Position numbers and translations under genes: made by a program
Part shown: positions 18,973 to 29,897 of the stretch, one piece after another
Numbering within the stretch: the stretch's first letter is position 1
Layout of the letters: each line of letters begins with the position of its first letter
Source: Marinomonas ushuaiensis DSM 15871
Lineage (GTDB): Bacteria > Pseudomonadota > Gammaproteobacteria > Pseudomonadales > Marinomonadaceae
Direction: 5' to 3'
DNA length: 64,000 nt
Assembly (NCBI RefSeq): GCF_000521805.1
Contig: NZ_JAMB01000005.1
Coordinates: forward strand, 124,001-188,000
Notes under the pieces: model-generated
The model's database searches: none
Seen by the model: the letters and a program-made list of their open reading frames with translations, nothing else
What the model was told of the DNA's origin: nothing

Positions 18973-20259
18973 CTATTTCTGTTCACGAGCAATGGCACGG
19001 TGGCCAATGTCGGTACGAAAATAGACTTTATCCCAAGATAATTTTTTAACGACATCGTAAGCGCCAGCTTGCGCGTCAGCCACGGTATTACCAAGAGAAA
19101 CAGCACACAGTACACGGCCTCCATTAGTAACCACTTGGTCATCTTTCAATGCCGTGCCTGCTTGGAAGACTTTTTGATGTGCAGGAAGTACGCTTTCTAA
19201 ACCGGAAATAACATCACCTTTAGGGTAATCCGCAGGATAACCGCCGGCGGCCAATACAACGCCTAGGCTTGCTCTTGGATCCCAGTCTGCTTTCACTGTA
19301 TCGAGCTTGCCATTGATCGCTGCTAAACACATTTGTGCCAAATCAGAGCGTAAACGCATCATGATAGGTTGTGTTTCAGGATCGCCAAAACGGCAGTTAT
19401 ATTCCAACGTTTTTGGTGTGCCATCTGCATCAATCATCACACCAGCGTACAAGAAACCACGGTAGCGATTACCTTCCGCATTCATGCCTTTCACGGTTGG
19501 CATGATGACTTCATTCATAATGCGATCATGAATTTCTGGTGTTACTACTGGAGCAGGGGAGTAAGCACCCATACCACCAGTATTTGGACCAAGATCACCG
19601 TTGTCGCGTGCTTTATGGTCTTGGCTGGTGGCCATTGGTAACACTGTTTCACCATCCACCATACAAATAAAGCTGGCCTCTTCACCCGTTAAAAACTCTT
19701 CGATAACAACACGGCTACCGGCATCACCAAAAGAGTTGCCTTGCAGCATGTCTTCAACCGCTGCAATGGCTTCGGCTTCGGTTTGCGCCAAAATAACGCC
19801 TTTACCTGCCGCTAAACCGTCTGCTTTCACAACGATAGGTGCGCCTTGTTGTTTGATATAAGCCACCGCAGGGGCAATTTCAGTGAAGTTGCCATAACTT
19901 GCAGTAGGAATGTTATGACGTGCTAAGAAGTCTTTAGTAAAGGCTTTAGAGCCTTCTAGTTGAGCGGCGGCGGCGGTTGGGCCGAAGATAGCTAAACCTT
20001 CTTTCTCAAACGCATCAACAACGCCAATTACCAGCGGAGCCTCTGGACCAACTATGGTTAGATCAATGTTTTCGTTTTTTGCAAAAGTAACAAGAGCTGA
20101 GATATCAGTCACACCGATATTAACGTTCTCAACTTTGTTTTCCATTGCTGAACCAGCATTTCCTGGAGCAACAAAAACTTTTTCTACATCGTTTGATTCT
20201 GCGGTTTTCCAAGCAAGAGCATGTTCGCGACCGCCATTACCAATAATAAGAACTTTCAT
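18973..20259 (-). CDS. purD: phosphoribosylamine-glycine ligase
   Basis: 428 residues, the usual length. N-terminal domain begins MKVLIIGNGGREHALAWK; the ATP-grasp core has IVVKADGLAAGKGVILA and EYNCRFGDPETQ. It joins glycine to phosphoribosylamine to make GAR in purine synthesis. It follows purH by 29 bases on the same strand, an operon common in gammaproteobacteria. Confidence 0.98.
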   Translation of the reverse strand: MKVLIIGNGGREHALAWKTAESNDVEKVFVAPGNAGSAMENKVENVNIGVTDISALVTFAKNENIDLTIVGPEAPLVIGVVDAFEKEGLAIFGPTAAAAQLEGSKAFTKDFLARHNIPTASYGNFTEIAPAVAYIKQQGAPIVVKADGLAAGKGVILAQTEAEAIAAVEDMLQGNSFGDAGSRVVIEEFLTGEEASFICMVDGETVLPMATSQDHKARDNGDLGPNTGGMGAYSPAPVVTPEIHDRIMNEVIMPTVKGMNAEGNRYRGFLYAGVMIDADGTPKTLEYNCRFGDPETQPIMMRLRSDLAQMCLAAINGKLDTVKADWDPRASLGVVLAAGGYPADYPKGDVISGLESVLPAHQKVFQAGTALKDDQVVTNGGRVLCAVSLGNTVADAQAGAYDVVKKLSWDKVYFRTDIGHRAIAREQK

Positions 20260-20288
20260 AATCTGTTCATCCTTTTTAATAACGATTC

Positions 20289-21866
20289 TTAGTGACGGAA
20301 ATGACGCATACCAGTCAAAACCATTGCCATGCCAGCCTCGTCAGCTGCTGCAATAACTTCTTCGTCACGCATAGAACCACCTGGTTGAATTACAGCTGTA
20401 ATGCCAGCTTGAGCTGCTGCATCAATACCATCTCGGAATGGGAAGAATGCATCCGATGCCATAACAGAACCGACAACTTCTAGATTTTCATCAGCGGCTT
20501 TAATACCTGCAATTTTTGCGCTGTAAACGCGGCTCATTTGACCTGCGCCTACACCGATAGTTTGTTCTGCTTTTGCATAAACAATTGCGTTAGATTTAAC
20601 AAATTTAGCCACTTTCCAAGCAAACAATAGATCTTTTAATTCTGCTTCAGTTGGCTGGCGTTTAGATACGACTTTTAGGTCGTCTAGTGTAATGCATCCA
20701 TCGTCGCGGTCTTGAACTAATAACCCACCATTAACACGCTTGTAATCCAAAGCGGCTGGTTTGTCTTGTGACCATTGGCCACATTCAAGTAAGCGTACGT
20801 TTTGTTTTGCTGCAACAATTGCAATTGCTTCTTTGCTGACACTAGGTGCAATGATGACTTCAACAAATTGACGGTCAACAATCGCTTGTGCTGTTTTTGC
20901 GTCTAATTCTTGGTTGAAAGCAATGATGCCACCAAAGGCAGATGTTGGGTCTGTTTGGAAAGCGAGATCATACGCTTCAAACTGTGTTGTTGCTGTTGCG
21001 ACACCACAAGGGTTTGCATGCTTAACGATCACACAAGCAGGCTTGTCGAAGCTTTTTACACATTCAAGTGCGGCGTCTGTATCGGCGATGTTGTTATAAG
21101 AAAGAGCTTTACCTTGTAACTGTTTGGCTGTGCTAATGGATGCTTCTTTTGGATTGGCTTCAACATAGAAAGCGGCTTTTTGATGAGGGTTCTCACCGTA
21201 GCGCATTTCTTCTTGTTTGTTGAATTGTAGATTAAAGGTGCGAGCGAAGTCTTCGCTACCTCCAGCCACTTTTTTACCTAAGAAGTTTGCAATCGCACCA
21301 TCGTAATGTGATGTATGTTCGAATGCTTGTACGGCAAGGTCAAAGCGTTGGTCGTAAGTTAAACCGCCATCCGCTTTTAATGAAGCCAGTAGGCTGTTGT
21401 AGCTTGATGGAGAAACAACGATAGCAACGTCTTTGTGGTTCTTAGCAGCTGAGCGAACCATAGTCGGTCCACCGATATCAATGTTTTCGATAGCCATTGG
21501 TAGGTCGCAATCTGGGCGCTCAATAGTCGCTTCGAATGGGTAAAGGTTGACCACAACCATATCGATTTCATCGATGCCATGTTCTTTCATGATGGCGCCG
21601 TCGATGTCACGACGACCAAGAATCCCGCCATGCACTTTCGGATGAAGGGTTTTGACACGACCATCCATCATTTCGGGGAAACCTGTGTAATCGGATACTT
21701 CGGTCGCAGTGACGTTATTCTTTAACAACAAAGCGTAAGTGCCGCCAGTTGAAAGGATTTCAACGCCTTGAACGGTTAGTTCGCGGGCGAATTCGACAAT
21801 GCCTGTTTTGTCAGAAACGCTGATTAACGCTCGCTTGATTGGAGTAACTGTTTTTTGATTTGCCAT
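20289..21866 (-). CDS. purH: bifunctional AICAR formyltransferase / IMP cyclohydrolase
   Basis: About 525 residues from the second of two adjacent ATGs (21866 or 21869); the frame is open to a GTG at 21878, but GAG seven bases upstream favours 21866. The IMP cyclohydrolase domain (1-200) begins [16 protein letters not shown] with the signature [15 protein letters not shown]; the formyltransferase domain has NPCGVATA (after VKHA) and ends [19 protein letters not shown]. It catalyses the last two steps to IMP. It is the first gene of purH-purD and lies downstream of fis after a terminator. Confidence 0.97.
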   Translation of the reverse strand: MANQKTVTPIKRALISVSDKTGIVEFARELTVQGVEILSTGGTYALLLKNNVTATEVSDYTGFPEMMDGRVKTLHPKVHGGILGRRDIDGAIMKEHGIDEIDMVVVNLYPFEATIERPDCDLPMAIENIDIGGPTMVRSAAKNHKDVAIVVSPSSYNSLLASLKADGGLTYDQRFDLAVQAFEHTSHYDGAIANFLGKKVAGGSEDFARTFNLQFNKQEEMRYGENPHQKAAFYVEANPKEASISTAKQLQGKALSYNNIADTDAALECVKSFDKPACVIVKHANPCGVATATTQFEAYDLAFQTDPTSAFGGIIAFNQELDAKTAQAIVDRQFVEVIIAPSVSKEAIAIVAAKQNVRLLECGQWSQDKPAALDYKRVNGGLLVQDRDDGCITLDDLKVVSKRQPTEAELKDLLFAWKVAKFVKSNAIVYAKAEQTIGVGAGQMSRVYSAKIAGIKAADENLEVVGSVMASDAFFPFRDGIDAAAQAGITAVIQPGGSMRDEEVIAAADEAGMAMVLTGMRHFRH

Positions 21867-21916
21867 CATGGTTCTCACAATAATTTAACACTAAATAAAC
21901 AAGGGGAAGGTTAAAC

Positions 21917-21943
21917 AAAAAAAGGGCGAATCCGCCCTTTTTT
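21917..21943. terminator. bidirectional terminator between fis and purH
   Basis: GGGCG paired with CGCCC around AATC, extended by flanking A7 and T6 tracts that pair and give U-runs on either strand. It ends the dusB-fis transcript on the minus strand. Confidence 0.85.
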
Positions 21944-21951
21944 CTTGTACT

Positions 21952-22263
21952 TTATAGCATGCCGTATTGCTTTAACTTCTTGCGAAGTGTGCCTCGGTTT
22001 AAACCAAGGATAGTGGATGCTTTTGTTTGATTGTCCTTCGTGTAGCTCATGACAGACTCTAGCAAAGGTGCCTCAACCTCTGCTAAAACTAACTGGTATA
22101 AGTCTGTTATTGGCTGCCCATCAAGATGAGCGAAATAGTTTTGTAGTGCTTTTTCAACATTGTCACGTAAAGTTTGTGACTGCTCCGAAGAAGCGGCTTG
22201 AAACGTATGAGTATGAGTTTGTTCTACCACAGAATGACCTTCTATTTTTTTAAAGCTAACCAT
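21952..22263 (-). CDS. fis: DNA-binding protein Fis
   Basis: 103 residues. The C-terminal helix-turn-helix is [20 protein letters not shown], matching Fis almost exactly; the middle part [11 protein letters not shown] also matches. Fis bends DNA and controls rRNA, tRNA and growth-phase genes as a nucleoid protein. It follows dusB by 86 bases, the classical dusB-fis operon. The N-terminal arm is somewhat longer than in E. coli (98 residues). Confidence 0.97.
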   Translation of the reverse strand: MVSFKKIEGHSVVEQTHTHTFQAASSEQSQTLRDNVEKALQNYFAHLDGQPITDLYQLVLAEVEAPLLESVMSYTKDNQTKASTILGLNRGTLRKKLKQYGML

Positions 22264-22349
22264 TTATTAATGTGAATCGAATAATAAAAAGAAATACCGT
22301 CTAAGACGTCTTATTGTTATTCAATGCATTAAGTACAAGGTTTGTTTAC

Positions 22350-23318
22350 CTATTGGTAAACAAAGAACTCTTCTAATTTATCAAGTTGCTCTTGCGTATT
22401 ATCAATACGGTTAAACAAGCTGCGAAATTGTGTTTTATCCGCTAACGTCTGCAAATACCAACCAACGTGCTTGCGAGCAATACGCACACCCAAATAGTCA
22501 CCATAAAATTGATGCAGGGCGTTTACATGGTTGATAACAAGTTGTTTCACCTCAAATATAGACGGAGGTGCTAACAATTCATTTGTTTCTAAATAGTGAT
22601 TTATTTCACGAAAAATCCACGGCCTACCTTGGGCTGCGCGTCCGATCATAATGCCGTCGGCGTTTGTGTAGTCTTTCACGAATTTTGCAGACTCAGGGTC
22701 TTTGATATCACCATTGGCAAAAATGGGAATGCTCAAATGACGCTTTATCTCTGCAATTGTGTCGTATTCAGCAGTTCCTTGAAACTTACATTCGCGTGTT
22801 CTTCCATGAATAGCTAATGCTTGAATACCAATGTCTTCTGCCATTTTAGCAATGGTAAGACCATTTTTTTGATCTTGACTCCATCCTGTACGGATTTTTA
22901 GAGTGACAGGAACAGAAACACTATTTACAACAGATTCCAGTATTTCTCGGACAAGAGCTTCGTCTTTAAGTAATGCAGAGCCAGCGGCCTTATTGCATAC
23001 TTTTTTCGCAGGGCAGCCCATGTTGATATCAATGATTTGTGCGCCTAACTCAACATTTTGTTGTGCTGCTTCAGCCATCATTTGTGGGTCGCCACCAGCA
23101 ATTTGAACTGACCTTGGTGAAACCTCAGTATCGTGAATTAAACGATGACGGCTCTTGGTCGAGTTCCACAGACGAACATCAGAAGTGACCATTTCTGATA
23201 CGACTAAGCCTGCTCCCTGATCATGGCAAAGGCGGCGAAAAGGCAAATCTGTTACGCCCGCCATTGGGGCAAGAATAACAGGTTTGTCAACGCAATATGG
23301 GCCAATAGCAAATGCCAT
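22350..23318 (-). CDS. dusB: tRNA-dihydrouridine synthase B
   Basis: 322 residues, FMN TIM-barrel. It has LAPMAGVTDLPFRRLCHDQG, the catalytic Cys loop NMGCPAKKVCNKAAGSALL, the KIRTGW motif, HGRTRECKFQG and FANGDIKDP. It reduces specific uridines in tRNA (position 17 in E. coli). First gene of the dusB-fis operon. Confidence 0.97.
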   Translation of the reverse strand: MAFAIGPYCVDKPVILAPMAGVTDLPFRRLCHDQGAGLVVSEMVTSDVRLWNSTKSRHRLIHDTEVSPRSVQIAGGDPQMMAEAAQQNVELGAQIIDINMGCPAKKVCNKAAGSALLKDEALVREILESVVNSVSVPVTLKIRTGWSQDQKNGLTIAKMAEDIGIQALAIHGRTRECKFQGTAEYDTIAEIKRHLSIPIFANGDIKDPESAKFVKDYTNADGIMIGRAAQGRPWIFREINHYLETNELLAPPSIFEVKQLVINHVNALHQFYGDYLGVRIARKHVGWYLQTLADKTQFRSLFNRIDNTQEQLDKLEEFFVYQ

Positions 23319-23473
23319 GATATTCCTGAATACTGGACTGAATGTTAAAGATCGTCGACAGCGTCGAGCGGGCGTGAATAATACCTAGGCAATTGGTATT
23401 TTTGAAGTCTTGACAGACTGAAAATTGACTATTTTTTGTTCTTTTTTTAGTTCAACCGTAAAAAACGCCCAAA

Positions 23474-24802
23474 CTAGTAAGAGCGAGTATCCGAAGGGAA
23501 GGCTTTTAGTTGGTGTGTCACTGCACGTGTGCCTGGGTCTTGGATGGGAATGACCAAGTGAATCGGTGTATTTGATGGCATATAAGTAATATCTAGGAAG
23601 TCTTTATGTAGGTAGTCTGTCGGTGAAAAAAGTCGTGCGGCAACTGGTGAACCGTTTAAATCAAAAAATTCTAACGCAATTTTTGGCATAGATTGAGAAA
23701 AACTGCTGATGTTTGTAATGATGGCGTTTACCAATAATGTATTTTCTATGGATGGGTGGCTTTGGATTCGGACGTGCTGAATGGTGATGGTGCTTACATC
23801 CTCAAACTTTGGTAAGACGCAATTATAATAAGAGCAAATAGTTCTATAAATAGAGCGGAATTTTGCTGAACGACTACCTTCGTCGAAAAAATGAATGGTA
23901 ACTTGGGCTGTTAGTAAAGCAAGACCCAGTAATATAGCTAAAAACCATAGCCAAGGGTGTGAGTTTTTTTTCGCTGAAGAGGACTCATTTTCTTCTAACA
24001 ACGGTGCTAGGCTTTCTTGAGCGGATAACTGTTCCAGAAAGCTGTGCTGACTTTTTATGTCAGATGGTCGTGTTTGTTCAGATGCTGTCTGTGCCAATGA
24101 CTGCAAGGCGACCATATAATCTGGGTCTTTTTCTGGAGCTTGAGGTGCCCTTGGCAGATGATTTTGTGTTTCTTCTTCAACCACCACATCATCAATAATT
24201 TTTTCAACTGGTTTAGACAGTATTCTGGATTTGGGGGTTGCGTTTAGGGCCGCTTCAACTTCCGCCAACTCTACTTCCCAAGGTGCCAAGTCGTTTTGTT
24301 TATCAGGGTTCGAGTTTGTCTCTGTATGAACTGACTTTGCCTGTTCTTGATAGGACTTAACGCGTTCTTGATAAGAATTTGGACTGCTTTGATTAATCTC
24401 GTTGCTTGCTTCTTTGAATGACTCGTTTTGGCTTATATCGAATTCAGTTGGCGGGTTTAAATCCTCATCATCAAATAAATTCTGCAATGAGTCAGGGTGA
24501 ATAATATTGTCTTCTGGTGTAAAAGAGGCGTTTTCAGAATCACTATGATTTTCTTTAGGTTTTTCTGCTTGTTCTGGCGTTGTTTGCTTTTGTGTATTTT
24601 GCTTTGGTGTATCTTGTGAAATGTATTTCTTCTCTGAAGAAACCTTTTCTTGCTGAGTGGTTTGAGTTGGCTGTTTGCTCGCATCAAATATGTGGAAGCA
24701 CTGACCACACCTTACCTTGCCTTTGGCCATGCTTAATACTTCATCGCTAACACGAAATGCGGTGGAACATTTTGGGCAACGTGTTATTAAGCTATTGGCC
24801 AT
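23474..24802 (-). CDS. zinc-ribbon and DUF3426 membrane protein
   Basis: 442 residues. An N-terminal MJ0042 zinc ribbon (RCPKCSTAFRV ... VRCGQCFHIFD, two CxxC pairs) is followed by a long low-complexity Gln/Glu/Ser/Pro-rich linker (about 45-270), one membrane helix (WLWFLAILLGLALLTAQVTI) and a C-terminal DUF3426 domain outside the membrane. Function unknown, but the gene is a conserved member of the prmA-dusB-fis neighbourhood. The linker composition differs sharply from the flanking domains. Confidence 0.9.
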   Translation of the reverse strand: MANSLITRCPKCSTAFRVSDEVLSMAKGKVRCGQCFHIFDASKQPTQTTQQEKVSSEKKYISQDTPKQNTQKQTTPEQAEKPKENHSDSENASFTPEDNIIHPDSLQNLFDDEDLNPPTEFDISQNESFKEASNEINQSSPNSYQERVKSYQEQAKSVHTETNSNPDKQNDLAPWEVELAEVEAALNATPKSRILSKPVEKIIDDVVVEEETQNHLPRAPQAPEKDPDYMVALQSLAQTASEQTRPSDIKSQHSFLEQLSAQESLAPLLEENESSSAKKNSHPWLWFLAILLGLALLTAQVTIHFFDEGSRSAKFRSIYRTICSYYNCVLPKFEDVSTITIQHVRIQSHPSIENTLLVNAIITNISSFSQSMPKIALEFFDLNGSPVAARLFSPTDYLHKDFLDITYMPSNTPIHLVIPIQDPGTRAVTHQLKAFPSDTRSY

Positions 24803-24860
24803 GCGACAGAGTCTTCCTGTTTAAATCATTACAAATTGTTAATAAAAAGATATCTAAATA

Positions 24861-25751
24861 TTATGCGTTTTTCGTACCGACAATACGAACCCATTCTTCT
24901 TTTTCTGTAATTGAGTCTATAGTGAACCATTCTTCATAGGCTTGAATGACTTCTTGGGCTTGGTTTGCAAGAATACCAGACAGTGCTAGCTGACCATTTG
25001 GTTTAACCAATGCGGAAATAGTCGGCGCTAAGTGGGCTAGTGGGCCAGCAAGAATATTCGCGACAACAATGTCGGCTTGCAGGTCAGATTCATAAGGCGG
25101 CAATTTAACCTCAATACGACTCGGGTCTATTTTATTGCGTTCGGCATTAGCTTCTGTTGCCTGAACGGCTTGAGGGTCGATATCAATACCAACCATGTTG
25201 TTTGCACCAAGTAATAAGCCTGCGATACCTAAAATACCCGAGCCACAACCATAATCTATGATGGTTTTGTCTTGGCAATCAATACTGTCTAACCATTGCA
25301 AACAAAGCGCCGTTGTAGGGTGTGTGCCTGTACCAAATGCTAGGCCAGGATCAAGCATTAAAGTAACCGCTTTAGGGTCAGGCACTTCTCTCCAACTTGG
25401 ACAAACCCAAAGACGTTCGCCGAACTGGATAGGGTGGTAGCTGTCCATCCATTCTCTTTCCCAGTCTTTGTCTTCGAGTATTTCTATTTTTAAATCTACA
25501 TCAGACTCGCCTATGGATTCTGCTTTGTGCTCAATCACGGGGCGAATGGTTTCAATGTCTGTGTCAGCTTCAAATAACCCAGTGACCTTGGTATTTTTCC
25601 ACAAAGGAGTGGTGTTTAAATCTGGTTCATATACTGGGTCATCATGAACGTCTTCAAAGGTGACGACCATGGCGCCACATTCCAATAAAGTGTCTTCGAA
25701 AGCGGGGACGTGATCAGGTGTAGTATGGATACAAATTTGAAGCCAAGGCAT
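24861..25751 (-). CDS. prmA: ribosomal protein L11 methyltransferase
   Basis: 296 residues. The N-terminal L11-recognition domain begins MPWLQICIHTTPDHVPAFED; the SAM-binding domain has FGTGTHPTTALCL, DYGCGSGILGIAGL and the catalytic-loop motif VVANILAGPL. It trimethylates ribosomal protein L11. It lies 118 bases after accC, with a hairpin between. Confidence 0.97.
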   Translation of the reverse strand: MPWLQICIHTTPDHVPAFEDTLLECGAMVVTFEDVHDDPVYEPDLNTTPLWKNTKVTGLFEADTDIETIRPVIEHKAESIGESDVDLKIEILEDKDWEREWMDSYHPIQFGERLWVCPSWREVPDPKAVTLMLDPGLAFGTGTHPTTALCLQWLDSIDCQDKTIIDYGCGSGILGIAGLLLGANNMVGIDIDPQAVQATEANAERNKIDPSRIEVKLPPYESDLQADIVVANILAGPLAHLAPTISALVKPNGQLALSGILANQAQEVIQAYEEWFTIDSITEKEEWVRIVGTKNA

Positions 25752-25825
25752 AAAGTGGAGTCCAACAATAAATAAACAGGAATAGAATAACGAAGCTTGG
25801 TACGAGAGGCGAGAGGAAAATGATA

Positions 25826-25856
25826 GTCCCTAGTGATTTATGCAATCACTAGGGAC
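25826..25856 (-). terminator. hairpin after accC
   Basis: Perfect 12-base-pair stem GTCCCTAGTGAT / ATCACTAGGGAC around a 7-base loop. Only a weak T-run follows on the minus strand, so it may be a partial terminator or an RNA-processing site between accC and prmA. Confidence 0.5.
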
Positions 25857-25869
25857 CAAACCGCGGTTC

Positions 25870-27210
25870 TTATAGACCGAGTTTTTTCTCCAAGTAATGG
25901 ATGTTAACGCCACCAATAATGAAGTTTGCATCATTTACTAAGTCTTTCTGTAGCTCAATGTTGGTTTTGATACCATCGATGAAAGTTTCATCTAGAGCGC
26001 CTGAAAGGCGTTTTAATGCAGCCGTTCTGTCCGGTGCATGACAGATGATTTTAGCGATCATGGAGTCATACGTTGGTGGAACTGTGTAGCCGCTATACAA
26101 ATGAGAGTCAACGCGAACACCCATACCACCTGGCGCATGGAAATAATCCACTTTACCTGGAGAAGGCATGAAGGTTTTAGAATCTTCGGCATTAATACGT
26201 GACTCAACAGCGTGACCGTTTAGAACGATGTCTTCTTGTTTCATTGACAATGGTAAGCCACTAGCAATTCGAAGCTGTTCTTTAACGATATCAACGCCTG
26301 TTACCATCTCTGTCACTGGGTGTTCTACTTGAACGCGAGTGTTCATTTCGATGAAATAGAAACCGCCGTCTTCGTATAAGAATTCAAAGGTACCCGCACC
26401 GCGATAGTTGATCTTGATACAAGCATCTACACAGGCTTTCAAACAAGCTTGGCGTGACGTTTCGTCTAGCATTGGTGCTGGTGCTTCTTCCAATACTTTC
26501 TGGTGACGGCGTTGTAGAGAACAATCACGGTCGTATAAATGAACCGCATTACCTTGACCATCAGCCAATATTTGAACTTCTACGTGGCGAGGGTTTTGTA
26601 GGAATTTCTCCATATAAACCGTGCTGTCACCAAAGTAAGAGCCCGCTTCAGATTGAGTAATGCTGATGGATTTTAGTAGACTGCCTTCGTTGTGAACAAC
26701 GCGCATACCACGACCACCACCACCCGCCGCTGCTTTGATGATAACCGGAAAGCCGATTTCATGAGCAATACGGATACATTCAGCAGAATCAGAAGGTACA
26801 GGACCATTAGAACCAGGCACGGTTGGTACGCCAGCTTCTTTCATTGCTTTGATCGCAGAAACTTTGTCACCCATAAGGCGAATTGTTTCCGCTTTTGGGC
26901 CAATGAAAGCAAAACCAGAATTTTCAACTTGTTCTGCAAAATCAGCGTTTTCAGCAAGGAAACCGTAACCTGGGTGTATTGCTGAAGTATCTGTTAATTC
27001 TGCAGCACTAATTATAGCTGGAATATTTAGATAACTTTGTGCTGAAGGATTTGGGCCAATACAGATAGACTCATCTGCAAGGCGAACGTGTAATAAGTCA
27101 CGGTCAATTTTAGAGTGAACCGCAACAGTTTTAATACCGAGTTCTTTACACGCACGTAAAATACGTAGCGCGATTTCGCCTCGGTTAGCAATCAATACTT
27201 TATCTAGCAT
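25870..27210 (-). CDS. accC: acetyl-CoA carboxylase, biotin carboxylase subunit
   Basis: 446 residues. It begins [20 protein letters not shown]; the ATP-grasp has [14 protein letters not shown] and the catalytic region [18 protein letters not shown]. It carboxylates the biotin on AccB using ATP and bicarbonate, the first step of fatty acid synthesis. It follows accB by 21 bases. Confidence 0.98.
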   Translation of the reverse strand: MLDKVLIANRGEIALRILRACKELGIKTVAVHSKIDRDLLHVRLADESICIGPNPSAQSYLNIPAIISAAELTDTSAIHPGYGFLAENADFAEQVENSGFAFIGPKAETIRLMGDKVSAIKAMKEAGVPTVPGSNGPVPSDSAECIRIAHEIGFPVIIKAAAGGGGRGMRVVHNEGSLLKSISITQSEAGSYFGDSTVYMEKFLQNPRHVEVQILADGQGNAVHLYDRDCSLQRRHQKVLEEAPAPMLDETSRQACLKACVDACIKINYRGAGTFEFLYEDGGFYFIEMNTRVQVEHPVTEMVTGVDIVKEQLRIASGLPLSMKQEDIVLNGHAVESRINAEDSKTFMPSPGKVDYFHAPGGMGVRVDSHLYSGYTVPPTYDSMIAKIICHAPDRTAALKRLSGALDETFIDGIKTNIELQKDLVNDANFIIGGVNIHYLEKKLGL

Positions 27211-27231
27211 GATGAAACCTATTGCTTTGAA

Positions 27232-27672
27232 TTAAATGATAGTAACAAGTGGTTGATCAAATTCAACTGGCTCGCCGTCTTCAACAAGAATAGCGCCAAT
27301 TGTGCCAGATTTATCGGCTTCAATTTGGTTCATCATTTTCATTGCTTCTACGATACAAATAGTATCGCCAGCATTTACTTTTTGCCCAACTTCGATGAAG
27401 GCTTTAGCGCCTGGAGCAGATGACTTGTAGTAAGTACCAACCATTGGAGAGTTAACCGTATGCCCTAAAACTGCTACAGGTGCTTCAGGAGCCGCAGCAG
27501 AAGCGACAGGCGCTGCAGCAGGAGCTGCCATTACAGGAGCTGCCATTTGTGCCATAACAGGGGCACCACCACGACTGATTCGAACGGCTTCTTCGCCTTC
27601 TTTGATTTCGATCTCGTAGACGTTAGATTCTTCTAAAAGCTCAATCAGTTTTTTAATTTTACGAATGTCCAT
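27232..27672 (-). CDS. accB: acetyl-CoA carboxylase, biotin carboxyl carrier protein
   Basis: 146 residues: an N-terminal helical part ([20 protein letters not shown]), an Ala/Pro-rich linker (about 38-70) and a biotinyl domain with the biotinylated Lys in [13 protein letters not shown] and the thumb region. It carries carboxybiotin between AccC and the carboxyltransferase. First of the accBC pair. In many relatives aroQ lies just upstream; here dsbD is the neighbour and aroQ is absent. Confidence 0.98.
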   Translation of the reverse strand: MDIRKIKKLIELLEESNVYEIEIKEGEEAVRISRGGAPVMAQMAAPVMAAPAAAPVASAAAPEAPVAVLGHTVNSPMVGTYYKSSAPGAKAFIEVGQKVNAGDTICIVEAMKMMNQIEADKSGTIGAILVEDGEPVEFDQPLVTII

Positions 27673-27847
27673 GGTTACTCTCTTCTGTCAATATTAATGA
27701 TTCAGTGACTTCATTGATCACTGACTATTATAAACTTGGTCGCTTTATACATCATTGTGTAAACAGAGCTATTTTTAAAAAATAGAAATGTAAAAGCTTG
27801 TAGGCCGAAATTATCGATAAAAAGCGGGATATTGTCCAGTTATGCAG

Positions 27848-27884
27848 TAAAAAAACCTATAAATGTTCGTATAGGTTATTTTTT
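27848..27884. terminator. terminator between dsbD and accB
   Basis: AACCTATA / TATAGGTT stem with an 8-base loop, flanked by A's on the left and T's on the right, so it can act for dsbD on the minus strand. The rest of the 243-base gap presumably holds the accB promoter. Confidence 0.75.
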
Positions 27885-27915
27885 GCTCTCTTGTAAACTT
27901 TTATTTATGTCAGTA

Positions 27916-29793
27916 CTAATGACTGACAATATAGTTTAAGCGTCCAATTATTTCTGCTTTAGTTGGCTCTCCTATTAAAGAGAGTTCTTTGAGTTCGATG
28001 CCTTTAGTGTCTAGGAAAACTAACGAAGGTGGTCCGAACAAATTAAATTTTTTCATAAGAGCTTGGTTTGCAGCTGAGTTTTCTGTCACATCAACTCTGA
28101 TTAATTGAACGCTGTTAAGTAAAGGTCGGATTTCTGCTGACACAAGCATTTCTTCTACGACTTTACAGCTAATACACCAATCTGCGTATAAATCCAACAG
28201 AATAGGGCGGTTGTCTTGATTAGCAATAATGGTGTCCAATTCCTCTAAACTTGTGATGCTTGCATTGAATATTGGTGTTTCTTGAGTCGTACTAACCGAT
28301 GACGCTGACGCGAATTTTTTCAATGGTTCGGTCAGAGTGGTATTTCCCATGGCACCACCTAGCAACTGAATACAACCGACAATTAAAAAGCTTAACGCGA
28401 AAAACCAGCGAACAGGGTGTGATATACCGCTGTTATTTCGGTGAATAAAGTAGCTACTGATGGCGATTGCCAAAGCGCCCCATAAATACAAATGACTCTC
28501 TAAAGGTAGCCAACGAGTCACTAACCAAATAGAAACCGCCAGTAAACCAAACCCCATAAACACTTTAATATCTTGTAGCCATTCGCCGTTTTTGGGTAAT
28601 ACTTTAGGGCCGAATAATCCGACTAATAGCAAAGGTACACCCATTCCAAGCGCCATGATGAATAGCATGATTGCGCCATACCAAGCATCACCTTGGCTAC
28701 TGATATAAAGTAACGTCCCTGCTAATGGAGCTGAAACACAAGGGGAAACAATTAAAGTTGCTAAAACACCGGCTAAAAAAACACTACCTGTTGATTGCCA
28801 TGTGGATCCTGTGTTGCTAGTCGATGACTGTAGCTTTTGTTGCCAAGAGGAAGGTAGCTTGAGTTCATAAACGCCAAACATAGAAAGAGCCAACAGTACA
28901 AATAAAAACGCACTGACCGCCAATAGAATGGGGTTTTGTAATTGAGCTTGTAGATTTAATTGAGTGCCAAAAATACCGACTAAACCGCCAATCGCAGCAT
29001 ACGTTAGTGCCATCGCTAATACATAAATCAGACTGTAATAAAAAGCACCTAATTTGGAACGGCGAGTACCAACAACAATTGCGCTGACGATAGGTACCAT
29101 AGGTAAGACGCAAGGCGTAAAAGATAATAATAAACCTAAGCCAAATAACACACTGACAGTCGTCCAAAAACTACTTGTATCAATCAGCTTACTAACGGAC
29201 TGAGCTTCAGACAGGGGAATGTTATTAACAGAAACACGGTTTGCAGGCGTTTGGTTTGCAGTATCACTATTTATCGTAGAACTCGCCGCTGGTTGGGTTG
29301 CCAATGCCTGAGAAGCTAATGCCTCTTGAGACAATAAAGGAACCGTAAAATCAATTGATACTTTTTGCGGCGCATAGCATAAGCCTGCATCGGCGCAGCC
29401 TTGGTAACCTAAAATCGCATTTATCTTTGTTCCAGCAGGAAGATTGATATCGTAATAAATAGGCAAAGTGACTTGGTTTCGATAGGTAGTTACTAAGCCA
29501 AAATAAGGATCTTGTTTTGTTTTTCCTTGAGGAAATGGCGCGAAATGCAATTTGTCCGCGTCTTTACCAGACAAAGTAAATTGTTCTTGGTATAAATAGT
29601 AACCATCATGTATTTGCCATTCAGCGATGAATTTACCGTCTTCAGGGTCAGAAAGAGCAAGCTGAAAGGCCTGTTCTACAGGAAGGAAGTCAGGTTCTGA
29701 AATTTTAGACGTTGGCCCAAAGGTAAATGCTTGGGTTGTGCTGTGAACCAGTAATAAAAGTAGTAAGGTAAATAAGCGCATAGATATCTTCAA
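27916..29793 (-). CDS. dsbD: thiol:disulfide interchange protein DsbD
   Basis: 625 residues: signal peptide, N-terminal periplasmic alpha domain with the Cys pair in GYQGCADAGLCYAP, eight-helix membrane domain with LSFTPCVLPMVPI and LIVSPCVSAPLAGTLL (the two transmembrane Cys), and a C-terminal thioredoxin domain with DLYADWCISCKVVEE. It carries electrons from cytoplasmic thioredoxin to periplasmic DsbC/DsbG and cytochrome-c maturation proteins. The full set of six Cys is present. Confidence 0.96.
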   Translation of the reverse strand: MKISMRLFTLLLLLLVHSTTQAFTFGPTSKISEPDFLPVEQAFQLALSDPEDGKFIAEWQIHDGYYLYQEQFTLSGKDADKLHFAPFPQGKTKQDPYFGLVTTYRNQVTLPIYYDINLPAGTKINAILGYQGCADAGLCYAPQKVSIDFTVPLLSQEALASQALATQPAASSTINSDTANQTPANRVSVNNIPLSEAQSVSKLIDTSSFWTTVSVLFGLGLLLSFTPCVLPMVPIVSAIVVGTRRSKLGAFYYSLIYVLAMALTYAAIGGLVGIFGTQLNLQAQLQNPILLAVSAFLFVLLALSMFGVYELKLPSSWQQKLQSSTSNTGSTWQSTGSVFLAGVLATLIVSPCVSAPLAGTLLYISSQGDAWYGAIMLFIMALGMGVPLLLVGLFGPKVLPKNGEWLQDIKVFMGFGLLAVSIWLVTRWLPLESHLYLWGALAIAISSYFIHRNNSGISHPVRWFFALSFLIVGCIQLLGGAMGNTTLTEPLKKFASASSVSTTQETPIFNASITSLEELDTIIANQDNRPILLDLYADWCISCKVVEEMLVSAEIRPLLNSVQLIRVDVTENSAANQALMKKFNLFGPPSLVFLDTKGIELKELSLIGEPTKAEIIGRLNYIVSH

Positions 29794-29897
29794 TTAGGTG
29801 GAGGTGTCGTTCTAATAGAGAACGTATATTTCATCACGTTCATTGTTGGATGTAGACTACCAATCCATTTTTAAGTTGCCAATCACAAGGGGATAAA

